Assembly (NCBI GenBank): GCA_004020875.1
Contig: SAPZ01000026.1
Coordinates: 1 to 64,000 of the forward strand
DNA from: Mesorhizobium sp.
Lineage (GTDB): Bacteria > Pseudomonadota > Alphaproteobacteria > Rhizobiales > Rhizobiaceae
Direction: 5' to 3'
Length of the DNA stretch: 64,000 nt
Position 1 is the first letter of the stretch; every line of letters begins with the position of its first letter. The notes under the pieces were generated by a model. It saw only the letters and a program-made list of their open reading frames with translations, was not told the origin of the DNA and made no database searches. The position numbers and the translations under genes were made by a program. Shown one piece after another: positions 25,357-34,828 of this stretch.

Positions 25357-26261
25357 TTCTTGCTCTTGCCCACGGCCTTCAGCAGGTTCGCCTTCAGCGG
25401 GTTCTCAGGCGCCCCGCCGGCAGCCGTCTTCTTGGCGGGCTTGGCCGGTGCTTCCTCGGCCTTGCTCTTCGACTTCGCCGGAGGCTTGGCAGACTGCGAC
25501 AGGCTCGCCTTCAGCGCGTCCATCAGGTTGATGACATTGCCGCGCTCGGGTGCCGCCGCGATGATCGGCTTGTGACCCTTCAGCTTCTCGCGGATCATCG
25601 CCATCAGAGCCACTTCGTAGCGATCCTCATAGTTCTTCGGGTCGAAGTGAGTTTCCTTCTGTTTGATCAGCGCCATGGCGAGCTCCAACATTTCCGGATC
25701 CGGCTTGCCGGCCGGAATGTTGCCGAAATACTCAGCCGTGCCGCGCACTTCGTTGGGGTTCCTCAAGGTGCAGACGAACATGCCGTTCTCGCGCGCGCCG
25801 ATCGTCACAACGCGCTCGCGGCTGGACAGCACCAGGCGCGCGATGGCGAGCTTGCCGGATTTGCGCATGGCTTCGCGCAGCACCGCGAAGGTTTCCTCGG
25901 CCATGGCGCCGTCGGGCGCGAGATAGTAGGGCGCGTCCTGATAGATGACATCGACCTCGCCCTCGTCGACGAAGGCCTCGATGTTCATCGTGTGATTGGA
26001 TTCGATCCGCACCGCGTCGAGGTCGGCGTCATCGATGATGATGTACTGCTTGTCCTCATATTCGTAGCCGCGCACCAGGTCCGAGCGCTCGACCAGGCCG
26101 AGCTCGGGATCGACCGGCTTCATGTTGATGCGGTTGTGGGTCTTCTTGTGCAGCTGATTGAACGAGATGCGCTCGCTCGCGCTGGTGGCCGGATAGAGCC
26201 GGACCGGACAGCTGACGAGGCTGAGCTTGAGGTAACCTTTCCAACTTGCCCTGGGCGCCAT
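25353..26261 (-). CDS. ku: Ku protein (non-homologous end joining)
   Basis: This 302-residue bacterial Ku homodimer subunit begins WKGYLKLSLVSCPVRLYPAT, contains FNQLHKKTHNRINMKPV, the KQYIIIDDADLDAVRIESNH segment and the Ku core (about residues 1-255). A lysine/proline/alanine-rich C-terminal tail (about 256-302) is of the kind that tunes DNA binding in bacterial Ku. It encircles DNA ends and recruits LigD, encoded just upstream in the same orientation. The upstream gap has an 8-bp palindrome at 26301-26320. Confidence 0.96.
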   Translation of the reverse strand: MAPRASWKGYLKLSLVSCPVRLYPATSASERISFNQLHKKTHNRINMKPVDPELGLVERSDLVRGYEYEDKQYIIIDDADLDAVRIESNHTMNIEAFVDEGEVDVIYQDAPYYLAPDGAMAEETFAVLREAMRKSGKLAIARLVLSSRERVVTIGARENGMFVCTLRNPNEVRGTAEYFGNIPAGKPDPEMLELAMALIKQKETHFDPKNYEDRYEVALMAMIREKLKGHKPIIAAAPERGNVINLMDALKASLSQSAKPPAKSKSKAEEAPAKPAKKTAAGGAPENPLKANLLKAVGKSKK

Positions 26262-26300
26262 GACGAACTCCTACGCGGCCATGCACTGACACTATTTGGG

Positions 26301-26320
26301 AGCATGGTGGGGACCATGCT
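26301..26320. promoter_or_regulatory. perfect palindrome upstream of ku
   Basis: AGCATGGT-GGGG-ACCATGCT has 8-bp arms and lies 40-59 bp upstream of the ku start. It could be a dimeric regulator site in the ku promoter; no such regulator is known to me. Confidence 0.35.
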
Positions 26321-26504
26321 GTTGCAGCGCTTCGTCCGAAGGACGGTTGGCGCTCTGGAAATCCTACACCGACCCCTCACCTTACAGCCGAATTCCTGAC
26401 GAAGTGTTCTTGGGGCAGGTTGGCGCGGAGAATAATTCAAATTGTAAGAAGCGTCGATGGAGATGGATTGCCGAGAGACTGGCGATTGTCAGAAAGCCCC
26501 ATCA

Positions 26505-26567
26505 CTTCGTCATCCTAGGGCGGAGCAAGGAGAGAAGCGACGCGGCGCAGACCCGAGGATGACGAAA
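26505..26567. repeat. dispersed repeat, inverted copy of the 23251-23405 type
   Basis: CGTCATCCTAGGGCGGAGCA runs into AGGAGAGAAGCGACGCGGCG and ends GACCCGAGGATGACG. It is almost self-complementary at its ends, like a small palindromic mobile element. Together with the next repeat it fills the ligD-ku gap. Confidence 0.65.
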
Positions 26568-26583
26568 TTCTGGCACTGGCGCT

Positions 26584-26636
26584 GCCCCCTCTCGGCTTCG
26601 CCGAGCCACCTCTCCCCAACTTCGTGGGGGCGAGGA
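26584..26636. repeat. dispersed palindromic repeat next to ligD
   Basis: It carries CCCCCTCTCGGCTTCGCCGAG and CTCTCCCC-AACTTC-GTGGGGGCGAG, the same modules as at 3149. It ends 3 bp before the stop of ligD. Confidence 0.65.
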
Positions 26637-26638
26637 CA

Positions 26639-29128
26639 CTAGCGCTCCATCGCCGGCAGATCCCTGGCCGCCTCATCGATCTCCGCCCAGGGATCGCCGG
26701 AGGTATCCAACAACCCGGGCAGCGTGGCGTAGTTCAGGTCCCCCGGCGCGTCGATGGTCTCCAGGTCCGTCCAGCTCACCGGGGTCGAGGCCGGCAGGTT
26801 GGTGCGGGCGCGCAGCGAGTAGGGCGCGGCGGAGGTATGGCCGCGAGCGTTGCGATGGAAATCGATGAAGATCCGCTTCTTGCGGTGTTCCTTGCCCATG
26901 GTGGTGGTGAAGGTGTCGGGCGCGCTCGCGGCCAGCAAAGTCGAAATGGCGCTGCTCGCCTGGTGCAGTTTCTTCCAATTCTGCTTCCGGGTCACCGGCA
27001 CTGTGATGTGGATGCCCTTGCCGCCGGATGTCTTCACGAATGGCACCAGCCCGAGGCTTTCCAGCCCGCCCTTGATGTGGACGGCGGCCTCCACCACCTC
27101 GCGCCAGGAGATTCCCTCGCCCGGGTCGAGATCGAAGACGATCTGGTCGGGTCTTTCGAGATTCGTGCGGTGCGTGCCCCAGGTGTGGAACTCGACGACG
27201 CCGAATTGCGCCAGCGCCAGATAGCCCTTGGCGTCCTCGACCGAGAGATAGGATTTTGTCTCGCCTTCGGAGTTTGTGCTCTCGAACACCGCCACCGAAG
27301 GCGGCATGCCGGTGAAGGCGTGGCGCTGGAAGAAACAGTCCTGCGGTTTTCCCGTCGGACAGCGCACCAGCGACACCGGGCGGCCGATGATATGCGGCAG
27401 CATGAAATCGCCGACCAGCGCGTAATAGACGGCGATGTCGAGTTTTGTCGGCCCGGTCTTGCCGAACAGCCGCCGCTCCGGATTGGTGACCCAGATGGTG
27501 GCGAGGTCGGATTCGGCGATCAGCCGCTTGCGCTTGACCGGCGCCGGCGTGGTGAGCCCGCCGACATCGCGCAGGCCGCGGAAGACGCCGTGGCGGATCG
27601 CATTGTCGGCGGTGCGGTTCGAATAGCGCACGCGCGCCGACAGCAGCGGCTTCACCCAATGCATCTCGCGCATGATCTCGCGCGGCGCGCCTTCGGGCGG
27701 GCCGGCGCCGGCGGTCAGCCGCTCCAGCCGGGCGAGCAGATCGCGCGCCATGTCGCTGTCGAAGCCGGTGCCGACCTTGCCGCGATAGTGCAATTCGCCG
27801 TCGACGAACTCGGCCATGCCCAGCGCCGCCAACCCCTCCGCCCGATCGGACACGGTGTAGCCGGCAATGACGAAATCATCCGTCTTTTGCGCCTTCACCT
27901 TGAGCCAGCTTTTTGTCCGGCCGCTGATGTAGAAAGCGTCGGCGCGCTTGGAGACGACGCCTTCCAGGCCAAGGTTCGAGGCCTGGTCGTAAAGTCCCCG
28001 CCCGTCGCCCTCGACATGGTCGCTGTACTGGATGGCTGAATTGGCGGCCTGGCCGGCCAGCAGTTCGGCCAGCAAAGCCTTGCGCCTTATGAGCGGCGCC
28101 TTGCGCAGGTCCCAGCCGTCGAGATGGAGAAGGTCGAAGGCATAGAAATGCAGCTTCGAGCCGGCGCCTTCGGCCAGCGCGTCCTGCAGCAGCGCGAAGC
28201 GCGAGATGCCTTTGTCGTCCAGCACCACGATCTCGCCGTCGATGATCGCCTCGGCGACCGGCAGGCGTGAAAAGGCCTGCGAGAGGTCGCCATAGCGCTT
28301 CGTCCAGTCGATGCCGCCGCGGGTGATCAATCTCACCTCGCCATCCACCACATGGGCCATGGTGCGATAGCCGTCGAATTTTATTTCGTGCAGCCAGAGC
28401 TCGCCCGTCTTCTCCGCCGGCCCCTCGCCGCCCGGCGGGTTCGGCGCCGACGTGGCGAGCTGCGGCTCGATGCGGCCCGGCGGCGCTGCCTTGGCGGCGC
28501 CGGGCAGCCCGCCTGGCTTCAGCGAACCCGGCTTAGGCGGGAGGCGCTCGCGCTTTTTCGGCGGCGCCAGTTCCTCGATGCGGCGGCCGGACTTCACGCT
28601 CTCGGGCCGCTCGCTCAGGATGTCGCGTTTCGCGTCTGAAGCGAGGTCGCGCTCCTTGAACAGGAGCCAGTTCTTCTTGCTCTCGTCCTCGCCTGGCTTG
28701 GGCTTCAGCCTTGTCAGCATCCAGCCGCCATTGAGCTTCTGGCCCGCCAGCCGGAACTTGAAGGCACCGGTGCGCAGGCTTTTGTCGACGTCCTCCATCG
28801 GCGCCCAGGTGCCGGTGTCCCAGACGATCATCGGCCCGCCGCCATATTCGCCTTCGGGGATGACGCCCTCGAAGTCGATATATTCGATCGGGTGGTCCTC
28901 GGTCTCGACGGCCAGCCGCTTGTCGGCCGGGTTGAGCGACGGCCCGCGCGGGACAGCCCAGCTCTTCAGCACGCCGCCGACTTCGAGGCGCAGGTCGTAG
29001 TGGTCGGCGGTGGCGTGGTGCTTGTGGACGACGAAGCGGTTGGACCCCTCGGCGATGATGCCGCCTGCAGGCTCGGGAGTGCGGGAGAATTCGCGCTTGG
29101 CGCGATAGGGTTTGAGGTTGGCTGGCAT
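26639..29128 (-). CDS. ligD: ATP-dependent DNA ligase D (LigD)
   Basis: This 829-residue protein has three domains in the order phosphoesterase, ligase, polymerase. The N-terminal 3'-phosphoesterase (about 15-185) shows FVVHKHHATADHYDLRLE and VIPEGEYGGGPMIVWD. The ATP-dependent ligase (about 235-520) has nucleophile Lys in HEIKFDGYR and ends with LSARVRYSNRTADNAIRHG. The primase-type polymerase (about 545-825) has LDIAVYYALVGDFMLPH, FDLDPGEGISW (metal Asp pair) and the C-terminal IDFHRNARGHTSAAPYS. It repairs double-strand breaks with Ku, whose gene follows in the same direction after a repeat-filled gap of 377 bp. Confidence 0.96.
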   Translation of the reverse strand: MPANLKPYRAKREFSRTPEPAGGIIAEGSNRFVVHKHHATADHYDLRLEVGGVLKSWAVPRGPSLNPADKRLAVETEDHPIEYIDFEGVIPEGEYGGGPMIVWDTGTWAPMEDVDKSLRTGAFKFRLAGQKLNGGWMLTRLKPKPGEDESKKNWLLFKERDLASDAKRDILSERPESVKSGRRIEELAPPKKRERLPPKPGSLKPGGLPGAAKAAPPGRIEPQLATSAPNPPGGEGPAEKTGELWLHEIKFDGYRTMAHVVDGEVRLITRGGIDWTKRYGDLSQAFSRLPVAEAIIDGEIVVLDDKGISRFALLQDALAEGAGSKLHFYAFDLLHLDGWDLRKAPLIRRKALLAELLAGQAANSAIQYSDHVEGDGRGLYDQASNLGLEGVVSKRADAFYISGRTKSWLKVKAQKTDDFVIAGYTVSDRAEGLAALGMAEFVDGELHYRGKVGTGFDSDMARDLLARLERLTAGAGPPEGAPREIMREMHWVKPLLSARVRYSNRTADNAIRHGVFRGLRDVGGLTTPAPVKRKRLIAESDLATIWVTNPERRLFGKTGPTKLDIAVYYALVGDFMLPHIIGRPVSLVRCPTGKPQDCFFQRHAFTGMPPSVAVFESTNSEGETKSYLSVEDAKGYLALAQFGVVEFHTWGTHRTNLERPDQIVFDLDPGEGISWREVVEAAVHIKGGLESLGLVPFVKTSGGKGIHITVPVTRKQNWKKLHQASSAISTLLAASAPDTFTTTMGKEHRKKRIFIDFHRNARGHTSAAPYSLRARTNLPASTPVSWTDLETIDAPGDLNYATLPGLLDTSGDPWAEIDEAARDLPAMER

Positions 29129-29239
29129 AGCTAGGCAGAAATGGCGTCAGGCGAACACTGCCAGCGTTGCGTTCCTTCACACCACTGTCCCGCCAGCATT
29201 TCGGATTTTCCTACATCGCGGCGAAGCAAGGGACCGGGA

Positions 29240-29464
29240 TCAATCGTCGATCGCCGGCGTCAGTTCCAGCTCGGCGGGCGTCAGCCCTTGCCGCAACTGG
29301 CTCAGCCGGAACTCGTCGACCCAGTACGCCTCGCCGTCCACCAGCACGCGGGCGCTATAGGTGCCGCCGGAAAAACGCTGCGCTGTGACATAGACCTTGT
29401 GGCGCTCGAGCGCGGACTTCACTGCGGCGCGGCGGGACTTCTCTCTGGCGACGGGACTGGCCAT
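29240..29464 (-). CDS. hypothetical small protein
   Basis: A 74-residue protein of unknown function (SPVAREKSRRAAVKSALERH start, then VYVTAQRFSGGTYSARVLVD). The basic helical N-terminus and beta-rich remainder suggest a small soluble domain. GAGTGAGGCC precedes the ATG, giving only a weak ribosome site. A 14-codon open frame ending MLMAAAFFSGIVFE-stop lies 4 bp upstream and may be a coupled mini-peptide. The coding call rests on frame openness and position only. Confidence 0.45.
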   Translation of the reverse strand: MASPVAREKSRRAAVKSALERHKVYVTAQRFSGGTYSARVLVDGEAYWVDEFRLSQLRQGLTPAELELTPAIDD

Positions 29465-29560
29465 GGCCTCACTCGAACACGATGCCGCTGAAGAATGCGG
29501 CTGCCATCAGCATGGCGGAGAGCGGAATATGAGTCAATTTGCCGGGCGCAGCTCGCCCAC

Positions 29561-30790
29561 TCACCGCGCCGCCCGCAGCCGCCGCCAGCGCTGCATGAAT
29601 TCCTGCGCGAGCTTGAACAGGCGTGGGTTGTCGCGCACGAAGGCGACGACCCGGCCGCGATACTTGATGGCCTCGCTCGCCGCCACCCCCTTCAGCGTGA
29701 TGCCGTAGCAAAGCTCGGACAGAACCGACTTCACCGCGCCCATATGCTCCTTGTAGCTCTGGTTGCCGACCGACAGGTCGAAATAGTCGAAGCCCTGTCC
29801 GCGTCCCCAGCGGATCAGCTCGCCCATGATGCACAGCCCGGGCGAAACGTTGGGCACGGCGGCCTGGTCGATCGCGACCAGCAGCGCATGCAGTGTGCCC
29901 AGATGCACCGCCAGGTACTGGATCGCGACCATGACATCACCGGCGCGCAGGCCGAAGACGCGTACCGAGCCGTCCGCCAGGCCGCGCTGCGCCGCGCTTC
30001 GGTAGAAATCGGCGACCGGCGGCCGCGCCAGGAGATCGAACCGGCCCAGTTCGCGAAAACGGCTGAGCCGCATTTCGACCAGCTTGCCGAAAATCGAGTC
30101 CACCAACGCCGGCGTGTCGGCTTCCACCAACGCCAGGCCACCATTGCGGTCCAGACGGCGCAGGTCCTTGTTGAGGGCCTTGACGAAGGACGGACGGCAG
30201 ATGCGCTTGACGACGGTCTCGGCGTCGCCATCCATGGCGATGCCGTAGCGGGAATGGATGGAATCGCGCGCCTGCGAAAGCAGGGCGAGCGGATTGGCGA
30301 CGCCGCCGATCTCCTTCGGAATACCGGCGATGTGGATGCGGTCGGCCGGCGGCAGCACGGAAAGCACCGCCGCCCACGCGGCCTCGGCGGACTGCCTGGT
30401 CCAGGGCGTTCCGTCGGCGAGCAAGGGTGCCGCATAGTCGCAGACCCCGCAGCTCAGCCACTCGATCACCCAATGGCCGAACGCGCGGCGCCGCATCAGC
30501 GGCACAAGCATCACCGGTTGGCCCGACGCGGCGTCCCGCAATTCGACGATGGCAAGCTCGGCTTTCGGGGGCATGAGGCGTTCGACGATCCCCTCGGCCC
30601 AGGCGAAATGCTGGTGGCCGGTGCACACGCCGGTCGTCTCGAGACGCAGCCAGAGCGGTTTGACCTCGTCAAGGCTGGTGTGCAGCCGCGCCGCATAGGC
30701 GCCGCTGGCGGCGCCGGCGGGGTGCAGCGCCGCCTCGTCGTGGGCCAAGCCCGTCGTCATCGCGGCCATCGGCACTGCCTGGCTTGCCAA
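29561..30790 (-). CDS. CelD/BcsL-type GNAT acetyltransferase of the polysaccharide locus
   Basis: A 409-residue protein of the FemAB/CelD double-GNAT type associated with cellulose and other exopolysaccharide synthesis. It has two tandem acetyltransferase-like halves; the second (about 190-370) contains VKALNKDLRRLDRNGGL, PPVADFYRSAAQRGLADG and the conserved FDYFDLSVGNQSYKEHMGA end. It would acetylate or aminoacylate a sugar or lipid precursor. It is the last gene of a leftward trio; the flippase ends 9 bp upstream. Confidence 0.82.
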   Translation of the reverse strand: MASQAVPMAAMTTGLAHDEAALHPAGAASGAYAARLHTSLDEVKPLWLRLETTGVCTGHQHFAWAEGIVERLMPPKAELAIVELRDAASGQPVMLVPLMRRRAFGHWVIEWLSCGVCDYAAPLLADGTPWTRQSAEAAWAAVLSVLPPADRIHIAGIPKEIGGVANPLALLSQARDSIHSRYGIAMDGDAETVVKRICRPSFVKALNKDLRRLDRNGGLALVEADTPALVDSIFGKLVEMRLSRFRELGRFDLLARPPVADFYRSAAQRGLADGSVRVFGLRAGDVMVAIQYLAVHLGTLHALLVAIDQAAVPNVSPGLCIMGELIRWGRGQGFDYFDLSVGNQSYKEHMGAVKSVLSELCYGITLKGVAASEAIKYRGRVVAFVRDNPRLFKLAQEFMQRWRRLRAAR

Positions 30791-30799
30791 ATCATTCTC

Positions 30800-32107
30800 C
30801 TATCGTCTCTGCACGGCGAGCGTCGCCGCGCGGCGCCACGCGCCGAAAACACTGGGGCGCTGCTCGTTCGGATGCTTGGAATTCCACATGCGGTGACCCG
30901 CGAAATACCATGAGGTCACGAGCACGAAGGTCTCGGACACCGCGGCGCCGGCGAGCGACCATGTCGATGGCGCGACGGCCAAGAGGGCCCCGATCGTCGC
31001 CAGCCCGACAATCGCGCCGGCCATGGTGATGAAGGCGACTATGCGGAAATCACCGAGAATCTCGAGGACCACACGCGGCATCACATAGGCCATGATCGGC
31101 ACAAAATTGGCGATGGCGAAAATTCCGATCAGGCCAACCGAGGCATGCTGCAGAGCCTGCGATTTGATCATCGGCAGGACGAACAGAACGCCGCAGCCAT
31201 AGGCCAGGCTGCCGCAACCCATGACGAGTGCCCAGATCTTGGCCTGCGCCCACACGCGGTCGAATTCCTTGTTGCGCACCAGCTTTGCAAGTTCCGGCTG
31301 CAGCATGTTCGAGAAGGCGAGGCTCGAGATGCGCAGCGGCGCGAACAGCACCAGCACCGCCGCGAGCGGCGCGTAGGCGACGGGCCCGGCGATGCCCGCG
31401 ACCAGCAGCGCCAGGGATTGTCCCTGGATGTTGGTGGTGGTGGCGCTGAACCCCGACCAGCATAGCTGCGGCCAGAGCTTTGCATAGCGCCGCCAGGTCG
31501 GCGCGCGGAAGGAGACGCGCAGCCTGCGGCGCGCCAGCCTGACCAGCACGGCGATGCCGACCAGATTGGCCGCAGCAAGCGCGAAGAAGGTGGCCTGCAG
31601 CGCATCCGCGAAGAACCAGATCGCCGCTCCCGCCAGCACGATACCGGCGATCGTGAACACGGCGTCGCTGATGGAGACGACGAGCTGCATGCGGCGCGCG
31701 AAGAATGCCGTGCGCATGTGGCTGCGCAGCGACCAGACGCAGACGAAGCAGGCGGCGCCGACGCCGCTGGGGTCGCCCAGGAGGCGCATCAGCAGCCCCG
31801 TGCCCAGCCCCATCAGCAGCGCCACCACAAGCGCGGCCGATCCGAAGGTCACGTCGTAAGCGTCGACGCCGATCCTGTTGGTGCTCTTGCTCATCCAAAT
31901 GGTGGCCGGAACGGCGGTGAGCGAGCGGATATAGGACAGGCCGACGCCGCCCATCACCATGGCCAGCGCGAAGAGGCCGTAACCTTCCGCCGACAAAAGA
32001 TGCAGCAGCGCGATGTTGAGGGCGAAATGGAAGCCGCTCTGCATCGCCTCGCCGCCGATCATCAGCATGAGGCGCCGCACCAGATGGGCCGGGAAGGAGA
32101 ACTTCAC
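30800..32107 (-). CDS. polysaccharide flippase (Wzx-like MATE/MVF family)
   Basis: A 435-residue membrane protein with 12 or so helices, the pattern of O-antigen/EPS repeat-unit flippases. The N-terminus places LVRRLMLMIGGEAMQSGFHF before the first long helix. It probably moves the lipid-linked repeat unit across the inner membrane. Its start overlaps the upstream glycosyltransferase stop by 4 bp, indicating coupling. Confidence 0.82.
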   Translation of the reverse strand: MKFSFPAHLVRRLMLMIGGEAMQSGFHFALNIALLHLLSAEGYGLFALAMVMGGVGLSYIRSLTAVPATIWMSKSTNRIGVDAYDVTFGSAALVVALLMGLGTGLLMRLLGDPSGVGAACFVCVWSLRSHMRTAFFARRMQLVVSISDAVFTIAGIVLAGAAIWFFADALQATFFALAAANLVGIAVLVRLARRRLRVSFRAPTWRRYAKLWPQLCWSGFSATTTNIQGQSLALLVAGIAGPVAYAPLAAVLVLFAPLRISSLAFSNMLQPELAKLVRNKEFDRVWAQAKIWALVMGCGSLAYGCGVLFVLPMIKSQALQHASVGLIGIFAIANFVPIMAYVMPRVVLEILGDFRIVAFITMAGAIVGLATIGALLAVAPSTWSLAGAAVSETFVLVTSWYFAGHRMWNSKHPNEQRPSVFGAWRRAATLAVQRR

Positions 32108-33288
32108 GGGCTCGTCTCCGCCTCGCGGGCGACACGCGGCCGCCCCCGCCGCGGCGTCACTGCCTTCAGCTTGTCGGCGACGATCGCCACGATCGCGGCG
32201 GCGGCGATATGCTCGCTGAAGAGCGCCTCGTAGCGCGCCCGGCCGGCGGCGGCGAAGCCGCGCCAGAGCTCCGGCCGCTGGATGATCTCGCTGAGCTTGC
32301 CGGCAAGGGCCTTGGCATCGCCCGGCGGCACATGCCAGCCGGTCTCGCCGTCGGCCACCACTTCCACCAGCCCGCCGATCGCCGACACCAGCGGCGGCCT
32401 GCCCCAGCCCATCGCCTCGATGGCGACGCGGCCGAGCGACTCCGGGCGGCGCGACGGCACCGCAACGATGTCCGCCCAGCGATAGTGGTCGGCGGGGTCG
32501 GAGACGAAGGGCAGCACCTCTACACGTCCTGCCAGCCCCATGCGCCCGACCAGTTCGGCCAGGGCGTGCTCGCGCTCGACACTTTCGAAGGCGCCGCCGA
32601 CGAGGCGAACCTCGATGCGATCGCGCAGCGCGGCGGGAAGCGAGGCGACCGCTTCGAGCAGCACTTCCTGCCCCTTGATGCGGTTGACGCGGCCAAGCAG
32701 CAAGACCCTGAGCGGGCGGCTGCCGTCATAGGTCACCGGCAGGGCGGCCAGCGGCCCGGCCACGCCGTTATAGACGACATGCGTGCGCCGCCCCCTGGCA
32801 TCGACGGCCGGCGGATCGCCGAACGTGGCGCGCGTGGCGCGCGAGTTGAAGATCAGGTCCGCGCGGCTCCAGCGCATCAGGACGACAAGCACCTTGCGCA
32901 ATATGCCCTCGGGGATCTCATGGATGTGCAGCAGCGCCTTGCGCGGCAAAAGCCTCGCGGCCAGCGCATAGTCGGCGATGATCGAGGTGTTGATATAGGT
33001 CAGGTCGCTGCCCCGCATGCGGCGCCAGGCGCGCCATAGCGCCGCCGGCAGCCGCGCCATCTCGACGGTGGCGAGCCTGAGCATCGCCTGGCGCCTGAGC
33101 ACCCAGAGCGGTTCGAACACGATGCGGCTGGCATGCGGCGCGAGGATGTCGACGATCGGCCCCTCGCGCGGCAGCACGACCTCGATCTCGGCGGCCGGAA
33201 ACGCGGCGCGCAGCGCAGCCACGCTCTCAGCGAAGCTGCGGTCCGAACCATAGAGCTCGTAGCCCTGATGAACGCAGGCTATGCGCAT
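32104..33288 (-). CDS. family 4 glycosyltransferase
   Basis: A 394-residue GT-B enzyme. The N-terminal domain starts RIACVHQGYELYGSDRSFAE and the C-terminal domain carries VLLLGRVNRIKGQEVLLEAV, then PSRRPESLGRVAIEAMGWGR, the E-x7-E sugar-nucleotide motif of GT4. It assembles the repeat unit on its lipid carrier. The start ATG is preceded by AGGTGGAAAG. An in-frame upstream start (33411) would add residues with no GT character. The divergent DUF1972-type transferase shares this promoter region. Confidence 0.88.
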   Translation of the reverse strand: MRIACVHQGYELYGSDRSFAESVAALRAAFPAAEIEVVLPREGPIVDILAPHASRIVFEPLWVLRRQAMLRLATVEMARLPAALWRAWRRMRGSDLTYINTSIIADYALAARLLPRKALLHIHEIPEGILRKVLVVLMRWSRADLIFNSRATRATFGDPPAVDARGRRTHVVYNGVAGPLAALPVTYDGSRPLRVLLLGRVNRIKGQEVLLEAVASLPAALRDRIEVRLVGGAFESVEREHALAELVGRMGLAGRVEVLPFVSDPADHYRWADIVAVPSRRPESLGRVAIEAMGWGRPPLVSAIGGLVEVVADGETGWHVPPGDAKALAGKLSEIIQRPELWRGFAAAGRARYEALFSEHIAAAAIVAIVADKLKAVTPRRGRPRVAREAETSP

Positions 33289-33571
33289 TTCAATCTTTCC
33301 ACCTGCACCCCGAGTCCGCTCGGCACTGGGCCTTTCGAGCGCGGAAGGAACTTGATGCCAAATCTGCACGCCGCTCTGCCGAGCGGTGGCCATTGCAGGC
33401 CTCGGGAGCAAGGATCGTGCCGGGTCTCGAGCGCCCGGCTGCGACCCCTAAAACCAACCGTGCCCCGTATCGACACAGATAGGTCGGGAAAGTTGACCGA
33501 TAATGAAGCAAGCTCCGCGTTCTGAAGAGAAATTTTACATCTTCGTGCGAGTGTTCATCTTGGGGTACCCC

Positions 33572-33587
33572 TGGCACGGAAGTTGCT
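33572..33587 (+). promoter_or_regulatory. sigma-54 (RpoN) promoter upstream of the DUF1972 glycosyltransferase
   Basis: TGGCACGGAAGTTGCT matches the -24/-12 consensus TGGCAC(A/G)-N4-TTGC(A/T) at every specified position; GG at 33573-33574 and GC at 33585-33586 are 10 nt apart. An upstream TTGGGG at 33560 is also present at the second such promoter (39742), at the same 12-bp offset. The predicted start site is near 33598, so translation may begin at an internal start codon rather than the ATG at 33602. Confidence 0.75.
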
Positions 33588-33601
33588 GGGCGGTCATTGA
33601 C

Positions 33602-34828
33602 ATGACAACAACCATGACCGGACCGGGGGAATCCTTCATTTTGAAACCGGAACGACCCTCCACCCCGATCGAAAAGCCTTCGATCTTGATCCTGGGCACG
33701 CGCGGCATTCCGGCTTCCCATGGCGGCTTCGAGACTTTCGCCGAGCGCCTTGCGCTTTTCCTGGCCGCACGCGGCTGGAAGGTCGGCGTCTATTGCCAGA
33801 AGGAAGTCGAGCGCGTCGGCCAAAGGGTGACGATTGACACCTGGCGCGGCATCGAGCTCATCACCATCGAGGTCGCCTCCAGGGGGCCGCGCGCGACGCT
33901 GGAATTCGACTGGCAATGCGTGCTCGACGCCGCCAGGCGGCCGGGCGTGTGCCTGGTGCTCGGCTATAACGGCGCGGTGTTCCTGACCTGGCTCAGGCTC
34001 ATGCGGCGCAAGATCATCACCAATATGGACGGCATCGAGTGGCGGCGGCCGAAATGGGGGCCGGCGGCGCGCGCCTGGTTCTGGCTCAACGAATGGATCG
34101 GCGCCTGGCTCTCGCACCGTCTCATCGCCGACCACCCGGCGATCGCCGACCACCTTGCGACGCGGCGGCCGCGCAGCGCCATCGCCACCATTGCCTATGG
34201 CGCCGACCCGGTGACCTCGGCGCCGGAGGAACCCGTTCGCGCGCTCGGGCTCGAGCCCGGCAAATATCTGGTCTCGATCGCGCGGATCGAGCCCGACAAC
34301 AACATCCTGCCGATCATCGAAGCCTTCCGCCGCCGCGAGCGCGGCGACATGAAGCTGGTGGTGCTGGGCACGCTCAACAACGACATCCCCTATCACCGCG
34401 CCGTGCGCGAGGCGGCAGGCACCACGGTGGTGATGCCCGGAGCGATCTACGACCATTCGACTGTGAGGGCGCTGCGCTACCATGCGCGCGCCTATATGCA
34501 CGGCCACACGGTGGGCGGCACCAACCCGTCGCTGGTCGAGGCGCTGGCCGCCGGCAACATGGTGATCGCGCATGACAACCGCTACAATCGCTGGGTCGCC
34601 GGCGAGGCGGCGATCTATTTCAACGACACCGACAGCCTGAGCGCACGGATCGACGCGGCGCTCGCCGATGACGCGCTGGTGGCGCGCTGCAGCAAGGCGG
34701 CGCGGGCACGCGCCAGCGAAGACTTCCGCTGGGAAGACGTGCTCGCCGCCTATGAGAAGGAAGCGCTGCGGCAGCTCGGCGCCGCCACGGCCGCCCCGGC
34801 GCAAGCCGACCGCGCCAAGCACGCATGA
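33602..34828 (+). CDS. DUF1972-type glycosyltransferase
   Basis: This 408-residue enzyme has the DUF1972 N-terminal domain (ILGTRGIPASHGGFETFAER, DTWRGIELITIEV) and a GT4-like C-terminal half (LVSIARIEPDNNILPIIEAF, GTNPSLVEALAAGNMV). Such enzymes add rhamnose or related sugars in surface polysaccharides. Start uncertain: ATG 33602, ATG 33614 or a later TTG near 33642 are all in frame, and the sigma-54 start site lies within a few bases of the first. Its TGA at 34826-34828 overlaps the first ATG of the ATGACTGG repeat leading into the GH5 gene. Confidence 0.85.
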   Translation: MTTTMTGPGESFILKPERPSTPIEKPSILILGTRGIPASHGGFETFAERLALFLAARGWKVGVYCQKEVERVGQRVTIDTWRGIELITIEVASRGPRATLEFDWQCVLDAARRPGVCLVLGYNGAVFLTWLRLMRRKIITNMDGIEWRRPKWGPAARAWFWLNEWIGAWLSHRLIADHPAIADHLATRRPRSAIATIAYGADPVTSAPEEPVRALGLEPGKYLVSIARIEPDNNILPIIEAFRRRERGDMKLVVLGTLNNDIPYHRAVREAAGTTVVMPGAIYDHSTVRALRYHARAYMHGHTVGGTNPSLVEALAAGNMVIAHDNRYNRWVAGEAAIYFNDTDSLSARIDAALADDALVARCSKAARARASEDFRWEDVLAAYEKEALRQLGAATAAPAQADRAKHA

